From Rhodoferax potami (GTDB lineage: Bacteria > Pseudomonadota > Gammaproteobacteria > Burkholderiales > Burkholderiaceae_C): DNA of 64,000 nt. Below, piece after piece: positions 1-10,436 of the stretch. A program made the position numbers and the translations under genes. Below the pieces are notes generated by a model. That model ran no database searches. It saw nothing but the letters and a program-made list of their open reading frames with translations, and was not told where the DNA came from. Positions within the stretch are counted from its first letter, which is position 1; every line of letters starts with the position of its first letter. The stretch lies in the NCBI RefSeq assembly GCF_032193765.1, contig NZ_JAVBIJ010000001.1, positions 1,364,001-1,428,000 of the forward strand, read 5' to 3'.

Positions 1-1025
1 GCAGCAGGTGACCAGCGTGGGTGGTGGTCTTTGTCAACCGCCAAGGCGCGAATGCCTTCCACTGTTTCACTGCTTGCGCCGCTACGCGCTAGATGGCGGG
101 TCGTAAAGCAATGGCGGACCATGTCACGCTCCATGCGCAGCTCGTCGGCCAGACTCATGTTGCGCCCACGGCGGATCTGTTCCAGCACCACCTGCAGCAT
201 CAATGGCGAGCGCTTGTGCAGCGTCGCGAGGGTCGACTGCGCCCACTCTGAGCCGTCTGATTCCAGAGCCTTCATGATGGCCGATACATCCTCACCTGCA
301 AAAACAGCATCAATCAGGGGCCTGGCGCTTATAGAACCAACGCTTGTAGCTATAGAAAACGTAGCAACCCATTCGCCCAGCGAAGCCGGTGACTGCCAAT
401 CGATCTGCGACAGTGCATCCCATGCGGAGGGTAGTGATGCAGACTCCATCATCACGTCGGCGAGGCCGGCAGCGACCGCGCCCTCGCCGTCCAGCAGCTC
501 ACCCGTCAGTGCCAACCATTCACCGACACGCCCCGGGCAACGGCTTAAAAAGTAGCCCCCACCCACATCAGGAAAGAGGCCAATACCAGTTTCCGGCATT
601 GCCATCTTGGTTCGCCCCGTCACGATACGGTGCGAAGCACCTTGGCTCACCCCCATGCCGCCGCCCATCACGATACCGTCCATAAAAGCGATGTAGGGCT
701 TGGGATAGGTGTGAATCAAGTGGTTCAGCGCGTACTCTTCGGTGAAAAAATCTTCAAGCACAGGATCACCGGACAAAGCAGCGGTATGGAAAAAACGGAT
801 GTCCCCACCAGCACAAAACGCACCAAAAGGCCCCTCTTTGCCCATACCGCGTATAGCTACCGCATGCACCAACGGGTCGTCGCTCCAGCGCTTCAAGGCC
901 GCCGTCAGCGCTCGCACCATGGGCAAGCTCAATGCATTCAAGGCTCGTGGCCGATTCAGAGTAACCAAGCCCACGCCACCGCGAACCTCCGCCAACACCT
1001 CATCGCACTGCGAAAAATCTGTCAT
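1..1025 (-). CDS. 3-hydroxyisobutyryl-CoA hydrolase, 3' end cut by window
   Basis: Crotonase-fold enzyme expected to release 3-hydroxyisobutyrate from its CoA ester in valine breakdown. About 341 codons are visible from the ATG at 1025; the C-terminus lies outside the window. Seen: GAFCAGGDIR at residues 68-77, MGGGMG at 120-125 (oxyanion-hole glycines) and PETGIGLFPDVG at 143-154. The last motif is typical of the hydrolase subfamily rather than of simple enoyl-CoA hydratases. The start overlaps the stop of the upstream transporter gene by 4 bases, so the two are probably translationally coupled. Residues about 220-235 are encoded by a copy of the dispersed GCTA/TAGC repeat. An enoyl-CoA hydratase/isomerase is the alternative call. 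Confidence 0.85.
   Translation of the reverse strand, partial: MTDFSQCDEVLAEVRGGVGLVTLNRPRALNALSLPMVRALTAALKRWSDDPLVHAVAIRGMGKEGPFGAFCAGGDIRFFHTAALSGDPVLEDFFTEEYALNHLIHTYPKPYIAFMDGIVMGGGMGVSQGASHRIVTGRTKMAMPETGIGLFPDVGGGYFLSRCPGRVGEWLALTGELLDGEGAVAAGLADVMMESASLPSAWDALSQIDWQSPASLGEWVATFSIATSVGSISARPLIDAVFAGEDVSAIMKALESDGSEWAQSTLATLHKRSPLMLQVVLEQIRRGRNMSLADELRMERDMVRHCFTTRHLARSGASSETVEGIRALAVDKDHHPRWSPA
321..365 (-). repeat. dispersed GCTAC...TAGC repeat inside CDS
   Basis: Read on the minus strand it begins GCTACGTTTTCTATAGC, continues with ACAAGCG, then TCTATAAGCGCC and AGGCC. This is the same order of blocks seen in the other copies in the window. It lies in frame in the hydrolase gene. Confidence 0.7.
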
Positions 1026-1894
1026 GTTCTTTGTCTCCATCCTATCCATTCATTGACAACCAGCGCACCGATGACCAGTGCACCTCCGGTTAACACGGCA
1101 GCACCCGGCTCTTCACCTGCGCCCCACCACGCCAACAGGATGCCGAAGATCACCTCCAGCAACTGAAGTAATGATATTTCAGGGGCCTTCAGAATCTGGG
1201 CACAGCGCACACTCAGTACACAAGGCACCGCGAGTTGAAATACGCCTAGAAAGCCGAGCAACAGCACATCATGGCCAGTCGCTTGCAACGGCAAGGCCAA
1301 GGGAAGGGTGGCCACACATGAAATCAGGCCCCCTGCCCACACCGCCGGCATCAGGTCCACATCGTGCCCTTGATCGTGGGCATGTTGGGTCACCGTCCAA
1401 TTGGTGGCGCCGGCTAGCGGCACACACAAGGCGACCAAGGTACCGGCCAGGGACACGCTCCCGAGCTGCGAGGCATACATGTACACAATGCCTGCGCCCG
1501 CAACCCACACGGCCACCCACGTGCGTTTCGGAATCGTATGACCGATGAAGACTCGCGCAATGATCGCTGTCAGGAGCGGCCCCATAGACATGGTCACCAG
1601 CACGTTCCCCACAGTGGTGAGCGTGAGGGCCACCATAAAGGCGGTGAACATGACGCTCCAACACACTGCGCTAAGCCAAAAGCTGCGGCCCGCCCTCAAG
1701 GAGTTGCGAAACACTGCTTTGCCACTCACCCAAGGCAGCAAAAGACTCAATGACGCCACCGTAAAGAATGCGCGCCAGAAGGTCACCTCGAAACTGCGCG
1801 CTGATTCCAAGTGCCGCGTCACAACACCCGCGGTGGACCACATCAAGGTCACCATGACCATCAAAAGCACAGCGCGGTTATGGCTTAACTTCAT
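1022..1894 (-). CDS. EamA/DMT-family transporter
   Basis: Inner-membrane protein of the drug/metabolite transporter superfamily, about 290 residues with roughly ten hydrophobic segments, as in EamA proteins with two five-helix repeats. The N-terminus MKLSHNRAVLLMVMVTLMWS fits the first helix of the first EamA repeat. A GTG three bases upstream (1897) is an alternative start. The substrate cannot be read from sequence. It precedes the hydrolase gene with a 4-base overlap, so the two probably form an operon; this does not by itself show that the exported compound belongs to valine breakdown. Confidence 0.85.
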   Translation of the reverse strand: MKLSHNRAVLLMVMVTLMWSTAGVVTRHLESARSFEVTFWRAFFTVASLSLLLPWVSGKAVFRNSLRAGRSFWLSAVCWSVMFTAFMVALTLTTVGNVLVTMSMGPLLTAIIARVFIGHTIPKRTWVAVWVAGAGIVYMYASQLGSVSLAGTLVALCVPLAGATNWTVTQHAHDQGHDVDLMPAVWAGGLISCVATLPLALPLQATGHDVLLLGFLGVFQLAVPCVLSVRCAQILKAPEISLLQLLEVIFGILLAWWGAGEEPGAAVLTGGALVIGALVVNEWIGWRQRT

Positions 1895-1933
1895 CACCCT
1901 CCCCTTTTTGTTTCGAAAAGGCAGCCCAGACGT

Positions 1934-1974
1934 AAAAACGCCGCGGAACCAGCAAGGCTGGGCCGCGGCCGTTT
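1934..1974 (-). terminator. rho-independent terminator after typA
   Basis: On the minus strand a GC-rich stem (CCGCGG pairing with CCGCGG, with inner CCAGC/GCTGG) ends in GTTTTTA. It lies about 40 bases beyond the typA stop and ahead of the EamA gene, so it closes the rimP-to-typA block. Confidence 0.75.
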
Positions 1975-2016
1975 GGGCTTACCTGCCACGCGCCGGACAA
2001 GTCCGGCGCAACAGTA

Positions 2017-3840
2017 TCAGTCGCGGGAAGCGCGCTTACGCTCGTGCTCTTTCAGGAAACGCTTGCGCAGACGCACGGACTTGGGCGTGATTTCGACCAA
2101 CTCGTCGTCCTCAATGAATTCCACGCCGTACTCCAGGGTCAGCTCAATCGGCGGTGTGATCTTGATGGCATCTTCCTTACCGGACACGCGGAAGTTCGTC
2201 AGCTGCTTGGTACGGGTGGCGTTCACGATCAAGTCGTTATCACGGTTGTGGATACCCACAATCATGCCTTCGTACACCGGATCGTTCGCCTTCACAAACA
2301 TGCGGCCACGGTCATCCAACTTGCCCAAGGCGTAGGTGAAGATTTCACCGTCGTCCATGGAGATCAATACGCCGTTCTTACGGCCACCGATGTCACCCTT
2401 GTGCGGCTCGTAGCTGTCAAAGATGTTGGAGATCAAGCCGGAACCACGGGTCAAGTTCAGGAACTCGTTGGAGAAGCCGATCAAGCCGCGGGCAGGAATG
2501 CGGTATTCCAAACGGACACGGCCACGGCCGTCCGGTTCCATGTTGATCAACTCGCCCTTACGCTCGCCCATGGCTTGCATCACGCCGCCTTGGTGCTGTT
2601 CTTCGATGTCGGCAGTTACCAACTCGATAGGCTCGTGCTTCTCGCCATTGATGTCTTTGAACATCACGCGGGGCTTGCTTACAGCCATTTCGTAGCCTTC
2701 ACGGCGCATGTTTTCCAGCAGGATGGTCAGGTGCAATTCACCGCGACCCAGCACTTCAAACACACCTTCTTCGTCGGTTTCGTTGACTCGCAGCGCCACG
2801 TTGTGCTGCAGTTCTTTTTGCAGGCGGTCCCAGATCTGGCGGCTGGTCACAAACTTGCCTTCACGACCGGCCAAGGGGCTGGTGTTCACGCAGAAGTTCA
2901 TGGTCAGGGTAGGCTCGTCCACCTTCAGCATGGGCAGGGGCTGGGGGTTGGTAGGGTCCGTCACTGTCACGCCGATACCGATATCTTCGATACCGTTGAT
3001 CAGCACGATGTCGCCCGGGCCCGCCAAGGGGCTCTGCATGCGATCCAAACCTTGGAAGGTCAACACCTGGTTCACACGGCCTTTGACAGCCTTGCCGTCC
3101 GGGCCTTCCATGACCACCACGTCTTGCATGGGCTTGATCGTACCTTGGCTAATACGGCCCACACCGATACGGCCCACGAAGCTGGAGAAGTCCAGTGCGG
3201 AGATTTGCAACTGCAAAGGCGCCGCTGGATCACCGGAGTTCGGCGGAACGTGCTTCAAGATGGTGTTGAACAGGGCCGACATGTCGGGGCCCCACTGCTC
3301 ACCAGGAGCACCTTCCTCGAGGGAAGACCAGCCGTTGATACCGGAGGCGTACACCACGGGGAAGTCCAACTGCTCGTCAGTCGCACCCAACTTGTCGAAC
3401 AAGTCAAACGCAGCGTTCACCACCTTGTCGGGGTTCGCACCGGGCTTGTCCACCTTGTTGACCACCACGATGGGCTTCAGACCCAAGGCCAAGGCCTTCT
3501 TGGTCACGAAGCGGGTCTGGGGCATGGGGCCTTCTTGCGCATCAATCAGCAACAACACGCTGTCGACCATGGACAAGGCACGTTCCACTTCGCCGCCGAA
3601 GTCCGCGTGTCCGGGAGTGTCCACGATGTTGATGTGGGTGCCTTCCCAGCTCACTGCGCAGTTTTTGGCCAGAATCGTGATGCCACGTTCTTTTTCGATG
3701 GCGTTGTTGTCCATCACGGTGTCGACCACTTTTTCGTGTTCGGCGAAGGTGCCGGACTGACGCAGCAACTGGTCCACCATGGTGGTTTTACCGTGGTCAA
3801 CGTGCGCAATGATGGCGATGTTTCGGATTTGTTTACTCAT
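2017..3840 (-). CDS. typA: ribosome-associated GTPase TypA/BipA
   Basis: Translational GTPase of the elongation-factor family that acts on the 70S ribosome and supports growth under stress or cold. It has 607 residues, the usual family length. G1 is AHVDHGKT at residues 12-19, the switch-II motif DTPGHADF is at 74-81, and NKVD is near 130. The C-terminal half carries the BipA-specific domain ending in a basic tail. The ATG at 3840 is clear. It is the last gene of the block that begins at rimP, 15 bases after truB, and is followed by a terminator. A long open frame on the opposite strand here is a codon-bias shadow. Confidence 0.97.
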   Translation of the reverse strand: MSKQIRNIAIIAHVDHGKTTMVDQLLRQSGTFAEHEKVVDTVMDNNAIEKERGITILAKNCAVSWEGTHINIVDTPGHADFGGEVERALSMVDSVLLLIDAQEGPMPQTRFVTKKALALGLKPIVVVNKVDKPGANPDKVVNAAFDLFDKLGATDEQLDFPVVYASGINGWSSLEEGAPGEQWGPDMSALFNTILKHVPPNSGDPAAPLQLQISALDFSSFVGRIGVGRISQGTIKPMQDVVVMEGPDGKAVKGRVNQVLTFQGLDRMQSPLAGPGDIVLINGIEDIGIGVTVTDPTNPQPLPMLKVDEPTLTMNFCVNTSPLAGREGKFVTSRQIWDRLQKELQHNVALRVNETDEEGVFEVLGRGELHLTILLENMRREGYEMAVSKPRVMFKDINGEKHEPIELVTADIEEQHQGGVMQAMGERKGELINMEPDGRGRVRLEYRIPARGLIGFSNEFLNLTRGSGLISNIFDSYEPHKGDIGGRKNGVLISMDDGEIFTYALGKLDDRGRMFVKANDPVYEGMIVGIHNRDNDLIVNATRTKQLTNFRVSGKEDAIKITPPIELTLEYGVEFIEDDELVEITPKSVRLRKRFLKEHERKRASRD

Positions 3841-3855
3841 GGTTCACTTTCTTGC

Positions 3856-4857
3856 TTAAGCCACAGGGGCCCAGTTTTCGCTACTCTGTTTCAAACTTGT
3901 TTCCATGGCGGCTTGCTGCCCCAGGGTTTCACTGATTTCCAGCGGACTCAACAACCGCACCGGGATCAGCTCCCCGGCCTTGACCTGCGCCGTACCCAAC
4001 AAGGCTTTGGGGGAAGCGGCGTACACCGCGACCTGTTCTGCGTCGGCCCAACTCCCGCGCCGCCGCATTCCACTCAAAAATCGTGCCGCATTGTCACTGT
4101 CCAATGTGACAGCGACATGCTGCGCAAGCAAGGCGTCCACCGGCAGCAGGCAAGCCATGCGCTCAGCTTCGGTCATGGCCTCGAGTGCCTCCAGCGTGAT
4201 GCAGTGCGTGGTGTCAAATCCACCCGTCCGCACACGGCGCAAGGCGCTCAAATGCGCGCCGCAACCCAAGGCTTCACCAATGTCTTCGCCAAGAGTCCGT
4301 ATATACGTCCCCTTGCTGCAATCCACTACCAATTTGATAGCGGGTTCCGCACTATCCATATGGGCGGAAAGCTGTTTAAGCCCATGAATCACCACATGGC
4401 GAGCCTCACGCTCTATCTCGATACCGGCCCGCGCATACTCGTACAGGGCCTTGCCATCCTTCTTCAAGGCACTGTGCATCGGCGGGACCTGTGCAATCGG
4501 GCCTGTAAACCGCAGCAGCACTTCATCCAGTTGTTCTTGGGTGAATGCCACAGGGCGCTCAAGCAAGATTTCACCTTCGGCATCCGCGGTGCTGGTCTTG
4601 ATGCCCAGGCGTACAGTTGTCTCGTAAGCCTTGTCGGCATCCAGATGCATCTGGCTGAATTTCGTCGCCGCACCAAAACACAAGGGCAAGACACCCGTCG
4701 CCAAAGGGTCCAAGGTGCCGGTATGCCCTGCCTTCTCGGCCCTGAGCAACCACTTGGCTTTCTGCAACGCCTGATTACTGGACAAACCCAAAGGCTTGTC
4801 CAGCAACAACACCCCGTGAACGGGGCGCCTTGCAACCCGTGCACGCGGCGCATTCAT
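3856..4857 (-). CDS. truB: tRNA pseudouridine(55) synthase TruB
   Basis: Makes pseudouridine-55 in the T-loop of tRNAs. The catalytic aspartate is D50 in [12 protein letters not shown] (residues 44-55). The ATG at 4857 ([15 protein letters not shown]) is preferred because it leaves rbfA intact; an earlier in-frame start would read into rbfA. That gives 333 residues, a little longer than the E. coli enzyme. Residues about 162-177, just before the conserved [10 protein letters not shown], are encoded by a copy of the dispersed repeat in antisense orientation, which may account for part of the extra length. It sits 4 bases after rbfA, in the usual nusA-infB-rbfA-truB order. Confidence 0.95.
   Translation of the reverse strand: MNAPRARVARRPVHGVLLLDKPLGLSSNQALQKAKWLLRAEKAGHTGTLDPLATGVLPLCFGAATKFSQMHLDADKAYETTVRLGIKTSTADAEGEILLERPVAFTQEQLDEVLLRFTGPIAQVPPMHSALKKDGKALYEYARAGIEIEREARHVVIHGLKQLSAHMDSAEPAIKLVVDCSKGTYIRTLGEDIGEALGCGAHLSALRRVRTGGFDTTHCITLEALEAMTEAERMACLLPVDALLAQHVAVTLDSDNAARFLSGMRRRGSWADAEQVAVYAASPKALLGTAQVKAGELIPVRLLSPLEISETLGQQAAMETSLKQSSENWAPVA
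4325..4372 (+). repeat. dispersed GCTA/TAGC repeat inside truB
   Basis: Plus-strand blocks run CTACCAATTTGATAGC, then TTCCGCA, then CTATCCATATGGGCGG. The order and spacing match the copies at 54618 and 56742 (AATTGATAGC, CCGCA, TTCCACGGGCG). The repeat is antisense to truB and keeps its frame open. Confidence 0.65.
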
Positions 4858-4861
4858 GGTG

Positions 4862-5230
4862 TCAATCCTCTTTGGCGCGCGAAGACACCGCACGGGCAAT
4901 CAATGCGTTCATGTCTGCAGCCCGTTCAGTGGTCTGGTCAAAAATGAAATGCAGTGTCGGCACCGTGTGGATATGAAGACGCTTGAACAAGCCCGCGCGC
5001 AAAAAGCCCGCTGCTTGGTTCAGGCCTTCAGCCGTACCTACAGGATCGCCCACCAACAGGCTGAAAAACACCTTGGCATGGGCATAGTCCGGCGTCACTT
5101 CCACGCCTTGAATGGTGACCATGCCGACCCGGGGGTCCTTCAATTCGCGAGCAATCAATTCCGCCAGATCACGCTGGATCTGGTCGGCTACTTGAAAGCT
5201 CCGATTAGGGGTAGAAGACTTTTTACGCAC
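4862..5230 (-). CDS. rbfA: 30S ribosome-binding factor RbfA
   Basis: Small KH-like protein that binds immature 30S subunits and helps 16S rRNA maturation, notably in the cold. It has 122 residues, within the family range. The chosen start is a GTG ([20 protein letters not shown]); the helical stretch [20 protein letters not shown] is typical of RbfA. It lies between infB (14-base gap) and truB (4-base gap) and is presumably co-transcribed with them. Nothing unusual. Confidence 0.95.
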   Translation of the reverse strand: MRKKSSTPNRSFQVADQIQRDLAELIARELKDPRVGMVTIQGVEVTPDYAHAKVFFSLLVGDPVGTAEGLNQAAGFLRAGLFKRLHIHTVPTLHFIFDQTTERAADMNALIARAVSSRAKED

Positions 5231-5244
5231 GCAGTGACTCTCGC

Positions 5245-8166
5245 TTACAGGGTACGGGCGATCTCTTTGATCTCAAAGAACTCGAGCTGATCGCTTTCCT
5301 TGATGTCGTTGTAGTTCTTGAGCTTGATACCGCACTCGAAGCCTTCTTTGACCTCGCGTACATCGTCTTTCATACGCTTCAAGGAGTCCAACTCGCCGGT
5401 GTAGATCACAACGTTGTCGCGCAACAGACGGAAATGGGCGCTGCGCGTCACATAACCATTGGTCACCATACAACCCGCGACCGTACCAATCTTGGACGCC
5501 ACGAACACCGTGCGGATTTCTGCGGTACCGATAACTTCCTCACGCTTCTCGGGCGCCAACATGCCGGACATGGCCGCTTTCAACTCATCCACGGCGTCGT
5601 AAATGATGTTGTAGTAACGGATGTCAACGCCATTGCCTTCCGCCAACTTGCGGGCACCGGCATCGGCACGGGTGTTGAAACCAATCACGATAGCTTTGGA
5701 TGCAATCGCCAAGTTGATGTCAGATTCGCTGATACCACCCACGGCGGAGTAGACCATCTGCACCTTGACCTCGTCGGTCGACAGCTTGAGCAGGGACTGC
5801 GCCAATGCTTCTTGCGAGCCTTGCACGTCGGCCTTGACAATGATTGGCAGCATCTTGACGTCGCCACCACCAATGTCTGCAAACATGTTTTCCAACTTGG
5901 CTGCTTGTTGCTTGGCCAACTTGGTGTTGCGGAACTTACCAGCACGGTAGGTCGAGATCTCGCGTGCCCGGCGTTCGTCGGACAACACCATGAACTCGTC
6001 GCCAGCCTGAGGCACTTCGGTCAAGCCTTGGATTTCCACAGGAATGGAAGGACCGGCAGTTTCGATCTTGTGACCGTTCTCGTCCAGCATGGCACGCACG
6101 CGTCCATAAGTCTGGCCTGCCAACACCACATCGCCCGCCTTCAAAGTGCCGGACTGCACCAACACCGTGGCAACCGGGCCGCGGCCCTTGTCCAGCTTGG
6201 CTTCGATCACCAGACCCTTGGCCATGGCGTCAACAGGAGCCTTCAACTCCAAGACTTCGGCTTGCAACAACACCTGCTCGAGCAAGTCATCAATGCCCAT
6301 GCCGGTTTTGGACGACACTGGAACGAATGGCGAATCGCCACCGTATTCTTCCGGCACCACTTCTTCCACCACCAGCTCTTGCTTGACGCGCTCCAGGTTG
6401 GCATCGGGCTTGTCCGCCTTGGTGATCGCAACCACCAAAGGAACGCCAGCCGCTTTGGCGTGCTTGATCGCTTCTTTGGTCTGTGGCATCACGCCGTCAT
6501 CGGCCGCCACCACCAAAATCACAATGTCAGTCGCTTGTGCACCGCGGGCACGCATGGCCGTGAAGGCCTCGTGACCGGGAGTATCCAGGAAGGACACCAT
6601 GCCACGCGGAGTTTCCACGTGATAAGCACCGATGTGCTGCGTAATCCCACCGGCTTCGCCCGCAGCCACCTTGGCGCGGCGGATGTAGTCCAGCAAGGAT
6701 GTCTTACCGTGGTCAACGTGACCCATCACGGTCACCACAGGCGCGCGCGGCAACGAGACAGACTCTTGGCCTTGCACTTCGTCGTCGGTAAACGCTTCCG
6801 GATCATCCAGCGCAGCCACGATGGCCTTGTGGCCCATTTCTTCCACCATGATCATGGCGGTGTCTTGGTCCAGCGGCTGGTTGATCGTGACCATCTGGCC
6901 CATTTTCATGAGCGCCTTGATCACTTCAGAGGCCTTGATCGCCATCTTGTGCGCCAACTCGGCCACGGTGATCGTTTCCGGCACGTGGACTTCAATGACG
7001 CGTGCTTCCACAGGCGCAGCCTGCTGGTTGTGATGGTCATCACGGTCACGGTCATTGCCACGGCGTCCCTTGGGACCCGCACGCCAGTTGCTGGAACGAC
7101 CAGCACCGGCAGACGTATCACCCCGGGTTTTCAATTCTTTCTTCTTGGCAGGATCTCCAGCCCAGCTGCTGGACAGTTTGGCGGACTTCACCTCTTTGCC
7201 ATTTCCAGCCGGTGCAGCGGTGGTCGCTGCTCCGGGAGCTGGCTTGCCGGGTTTGGCCACTGCCGAACCGTTGGCGGGTTTGTGCAGCGTGCCCTTCATG
7301 CCCGCCTTGGCGTCAGCAGCCGGCTTGGGCTCTTCCACCTTTTTGGGCGCAATCATGACCTTCTTGGGAGCGGCCATCATTGAGCGAATTGCAGCGGCTT
7401 CGGCCTCTGCCTTGCGACGACGCTCACCCAGATCGGCTGCACGCGCAGCCTCTTCGGCAGCGGCGGCCTTGGATGCCAGGGCGGCAGCATTCGCACGCTC
7501 TTGGGCAGCCATCTTCGCAGCAGCTTCCGCAGCCTGTGCTGCTGCGGCGGCATCCACTGCCGGTGCAGCGGCCACAGGCGTGGCTTTCACCGTCGCCTGA
7601 ACTTGCTCTTGCGCTTTACGGGCAGCAGCGGCTTGGGCTTCACGCTCTTGTGCAGCGGCTTGCTCTGCAGCAACCTTGGCGCGCGCTTCCTGCTCTTCGC
7701 GTTCGCGGCGACGCTGAGCTAACTCTTCCTCTTGACGGCGAATCAGCTCAGCCTGACGGCTGGCTTCTTCTTCGCGGCGCGCCAGTTCGGCGTCTTCAGC
7801 AGCTTGCGCAGCATTGGCCGCAGCCATGTCTTGCTCTTCCACTTCTACCGTGGATTCAACGCCATCATCGCGGCGCACAAACGTGCGCTTTTTACGCACT
7901 TCCACCTGGATAGTGCGGGCCTTGCCGGTGGCATCGGCCTGCTTGATTTCAGTTGTTTGCTTTTTCACCAAGGTGATCTTTTTGCGCTCTGGGCTGGCAG
8001 TGCCATGGCTATTCTGCAGGTAGCTCAACAAGCTGTGTTTGTCTGCATCGGTCAACGGATCCGCGGCGGAGGCTTTGGGCACTCCGGCGGACTTCAGCTG
8101 TTCAAGCAGGGTATCGGTAGATTTTTTGAGTTCATTGGCAAACTCGGCAACGGTCGTACTGGACAT
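5245..8166 (-). CDS. infB: translation initiation factor IF-2
   Basis: GTPase that places initiator tRNA on the ribosome. It has 973 residues: an IF2_N domain at about 1-50, a long Ala/Glu/Arg-rich low-complexity linker (about 110-290), a Lys/Pro-rich segment, a second IF2_N-like domain near 395-450, and a G domain with GHVDHGKT at about 479-486 and DTPGHEAF near 524. The G4 motif reads TKAD (near 578) instead of the common NKxD. The C-terminal domains are intact. The repetitive linker explains the many spurious open frames on other strands here. It is preceded by nusA (24-base gap). Confidence 0.97.
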   Translation of the reverse strand: MSSTTVAEFANELKKSTDTLLEQLKSAGVPKASAADPLTDADKHSLLSYLQNSHGTASPERKKITLVKKQTTEIKQADATGKARTIQVEVRKKRTFVRRDDGVESTVEVEEQDMAAANAAQAAEDAELARREEEASRQAELIRRQEEELAQRRREREEQEARAKVAAEQAAAQEREAQAAAARKAQEQVQATVKATPVAAAPAVDAAAAAQAAEAAAKMAAQERANAAALASKAAAAEEAARAADLGERRRKAEAEAAAIRSMMAAPKKVMIAPKKVEEPKPAADAKAGMKGTLHKPANGSAVAKPGKPAPGAATTAAPAGNGKEVKSAKLSSSWAGDPAKKKELKTRGDTSAGAGRSSNWRAGPKGRRGNDRDRDDHHNQQAAPVEARVIEVHVPETITVAELAHKMAIKASEVIKALMKMGQMVTINQPLDQDTAMIMVEEMGHKAIVAALDDPEAFTDDEVQGQESVSLPRAPVVTVMGHVDHGKTSLLDYIRRAKVAAGEAGGITQHIGAYHVETPRGMVSFLDTPGHEAFTAMRARGAQATDIVILVVAADDGVMPQTKEAIKHAKAAGVPLVVAITKADKPDANLERVKQELVVEEVVPEEYGGDSPFVPVSSKTGMGIDDLLEQVLLQAEVLELKAPVDAMAKGLVIEAKLDKGRGPVATVLVQSGTLKAGDVVLAGQTYGRVRAMLDENGHKIETAGPSIPVEIQGLTEVPQAGDEFMVLSDERRAREISTYRAGKFRNTKLAKQQAAKLENMFADIGGGDVKMLPIIVKADVQGSQEALAQSLLKLSTDEVKVQMVYSAVGGISESDINLAIASKAIVIGFNTRADAGARKLAEGNGVDIRYYNIIYDAVDELKAAMSGMLAPEKREEVIGTAEIRTVFVASKIGTVAGCMVTNGYVTRSAHFRLLRDNVVIYTGELDSLKRMKDDVREVKEGFECGIKLKNYNDIKESDQLEFFEIKEIARTL

Positions 8167-8190
8167 ATTCTGTGAAACCTTTCATGACCA

Positions 8191-9687
8191 TTACTCTTGA
8201 GAAGCGCCGTCATTGGTAAACCAATGCTCACGCGCCTTCATGATCAGGGCCTTGGCCTCGTCCGCAGACTGGCCGGTAATATCTGTCAATTCGTCAACGG
8301 CAAGGTCAGCCAGTTCGTCACGGGTATGCACGCCGCCGTCTGCCAATTTGCCGATCAATTCAGGGGTCAAGCCCTGCAAGTCACGCAGGTTCTGCGAGAC
8401 CTCTTCCACACTTTCTTCGTGTGCAATTTCCATGGTCAACAGTGCGTCTTTGGCACGGTTGCGCAACTCATGCACGGTGTCTTCGTCGAAGGACTCGATC
8501 TCCAACATCTCCTGCAGCGGCACGTAGGCCACCTCTTCCAAGCTGGTAAAGCCTTCGGCAATCAGGATGTCGGCGATTTCTTCGTCAACATCCAGCTTTT
8601 CCATGAACAGCTTGCGACCGGAGTCTGTTTCGTTCGCCAATTTCTGGGCGGACTCTGCAGCGTCCATGATGTTGATCTTCCAACCGGTCAGTTCGGACGC
8701 CAATCGCACGTTTTGACCGCCACGACCAATCGCAATCGCGAGGTTTTCTTCGTCGACCACCACATCCATGGCGTGACGCTCTTCGTCCACCACGATGGAT
8801 GACACGTTGGCCGGGGCCAAAGCACCAATCACAAATTGCGCTGGATCTTCGCTCCACAACACAATGTCGACGCGCTCGCCGGCCAATTCATTGGTCACGC
8901 CATTGACGCGGGTACCACGGACACCCACACAGGTGCCGATGGGGTCCACGCGCTTGTCATGGGACAAAACGGCGATCTTGGCGCGGGAGCCAGCATCACG
9001 TGCGCACGACTTGATCTCCAGCAGGCCTTGCTCGATTTCGGGCACTTCCTGGCGGAACAGCTCAATCATGAACTCGGGCGCTGAGCGGGACAACACAATG
9101 GGTGCGCCACGCAAGGTCAGGTCCACTTCCATGATCATGGCGCGGACCCGGTCACCTGTGCGCAGGTTTTCCTTGGGGATCATTTCGCCACGACGCAAGC
9201 GCCCTTCGACACGGCCGGATTCGACAATGATGTCGCCCTTGTCCATGCGCTTGACGGTGCCTACGAAAATCTTCTCGCCGCGCGACATAAAGTCGTTTAG
9301 CAGCATCTCGCGCTCAGCATCGCGGATTTTTTGCAAGATCACTTGCTTTGCAGCCATCGCACCGATCCGGCCGATTGGCACCGACGCCACAGGCTCTTCG
9401 ATGTACTCATCGACTTCGATGTCGGCGATTTGCTCTTTGGCTTCGAACAAAAGGATTTCCTGGTCAGGCAATTGCAGACCGGCTTCATCGGGAACCACGT
9501 GCCAGCGGCGGAACGTCTCGTAATTGCCGCTATCGCGATCCAACGCGACGCGGATATCCACATCACCGGCGTACAGCTTCTTGGTGGCTTGCGCCAGAGC
9601 AGCCTCTACGGCGCCCAGCACCACATCACGCTCCACGTTTTTCTCACGGGAAATTGCTTCAACCAGCATCAACAGTTCGCGATTCAT
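8191..9687 (-). CDS. nusA: transcription termination/antitermination factor NusA
   Basis: RNA-polymerase-binding factor that modulates pausing, termination and antitermination. It has 498 residues, the length of proteobacterial NusA with two C-terminal acidic repeats. In order: N-terminal polymerase-binding domain (about 1-125), S1 domain (about 135-200), two KH domains (about 230-345; [18 protein letters not shown] lies in the second), then two helix-hairpin-helix repeats including the [17 protein letters not shown] stretch. It is 59 bases downstream of rimP. The hairpin upstream of rimP may place this gene under its own control. Confidence 0.97.
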   Translation of the reverse strand: MNRELLMLVEAISREKNVERDVVLGAVEAALAQATKKLYAGDVDIRVALDRDSGNYETFRRWHVVPDEAGLQLPDQEILLFEAKEQIADIEVDEYIEEPVASVPIGRIGAMAAKQVILQKIRDAEREMLLNDFMSRGEKIFVGTVKRMDKGDIIVESGRVEGRLRRGEMIPKENLRTGDRVRAMIMEVDLTLRGAPIVLSRSAPEFMIELFRQEVPEIEQGLLEIKSCARDAGSRAKIAVLSHDKRVDPIGTCVGVRGTRVNGVTNELAGERVDIVLWSEDPAQFVIGALAPANVSSIVVDEERHAMDVVVDEENLAIAIGRGGQNVRLASELTGWKINIMDAAESAQKLANETDSGRKLFMEKLDVDEEIADILIAEGFTSLEEVAYVPLQEMLEIESFDEDTVHELRNRAKDALLTMEIAHEESVEEVSQNLRDLQGLTPELIGKLADGGVHTRDELADLAVDELTDITGQSADEAKALIMKAREHWFTNDGASQE

Positions 9688-9746
9688 GCCATGACTCTCC
9701 TGAACACTCTAATCAACCAATACAAATCGAATACGGGGCAAGGAAC

Positions 9747-10346
9747 TCAGACATCGTCCACTTGCGCCTGACCGTTACGGCCTTTGAAATTCACAATCGG
9801 CGCCAAACGGGCCTCGCGCAGTTCATCCAGTGCAAAGCCCAGAGCCTGCAAAGGTGGCGGAACGCGCTTTTTACTTACTTTTTGACCAGGCTTGGGCTCG
9901 GGCGCATCGCTCCACACGATTTGCCAACCAGTGCTGCCGTCAGCAGCAGGAACCCGCTCCAACGTGCCGCGAAATTTCTTGCGATTGGCACTGACCTGCC
10001 CATTGGCAGCCGCACCCATGGGTGCCTTCAGGGTGATGTCGATCACTTGGCCAGCAAAACGCTCGAAATCTTGCACATGACGCAAGGGCCGGTCGATACC
10101 CGGCGACGAAATTTCTAGGCGCTTGTATTCAATGCCATCCACCTCCAGCGCAAACTGCAACTGGCGGTTGACTTTTTCGCAGTCCTCGACATTGATGAAC
10201 TGCTCCACAATCGGCTGGTCTTCAACAGGGGCAACCCAGGGCAAATCGATGGTAATGCGCAGCAAGCCACCGGCGGAGCGCTCGATCTCAATCAAGTCAT
10301 ATCCCAGCCCTGCTACGGTTTGTTCAACGATGTCCTGTAATGCCAC
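9747..10346 (-). CDS. rimP: ribosome maturation factor RimP
   Basis: Needed for 30S maturation; first gene of the rimP-nusA-infB operon. I chose the GTG at 10346 (MALQDIVEQTVAGLGYDL), giving 199 residues. The longer open frame would start at a TTG inside the U-run of the hairpin at 10390-10420, which is implausible. The two-domain pattern is visible: LIEIERSAGGLLRITIDLPW, then SSPGIDRPLRHVQDFERF, then a C-terminal Sm-like domain with a lysine-rich tail. An experimentally mapped start could differ by a few codons. Confidence 0.9.
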   Translation of the reverse strand: MALQDIVEQTVAGLGYDLIEIERSAGGLLRITIDLPWVAPVEDQPIVEQFINVEDCEKVNRQLQFALEVDGIEYKRLEISSPGIDRPLRHVQDFERFAGQVIDITLKAPMGAAANGQVSANRKKFRGTLERVPAADGSTGWQIVWSDAPEPKPGQKVSKKRVPPPLQALGFALDELREARLAPIVNFKGRNGQAQVDDV

Positions 10347-10389
10347 GTCTGTAATGCCTGCCTGATGTAAGGATGAAAAACGATCGACC

Positions 10390-10420
10390 AAAAAAAACGG
10401 GCGGTAATTACCCGCCCGTT
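10390..10420 (-). terminator. hairpin plus U8 between yejF and rimP
   Basis: Minus-strand RNA forms an 8-bp stem (ACGGGCGG with CCGCCCGT) followed by eight U. The outer sequences CGACCAAA (10386-10393) and TTTGGTCG (10418-10425) are also complementary, allowing an alternative longer stem that absorbs the U-run. It is a terminator for yejF and possibly an attenuator for the rimP-nusA-infB operon. Confidence 0.8.
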
Positions 10421-10436
10421 TGGTCGTGAAGCTTGG

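Noticed and set aside
2044..4947. Open frame of 967 codons on the plus strand opposite typA and truB
   Set aside because: His/Gln/Val-rich shadow product across two conserved genes; no domain, produced by high-GC codon bias.
6410..6440. IF-2 G4 motif reads TKAD instead of NKxD
   Set aside because: I believe this is common in related Burkholderiales IF-2 and compatible with GTP binding; not treated as a defect.
5434..7383. Open frame of 649 codons on the plus strand opposite infB
   Set aside because: Antisense of the IF-2 coding sequence; composition follows codon bias and no family is recognisable.
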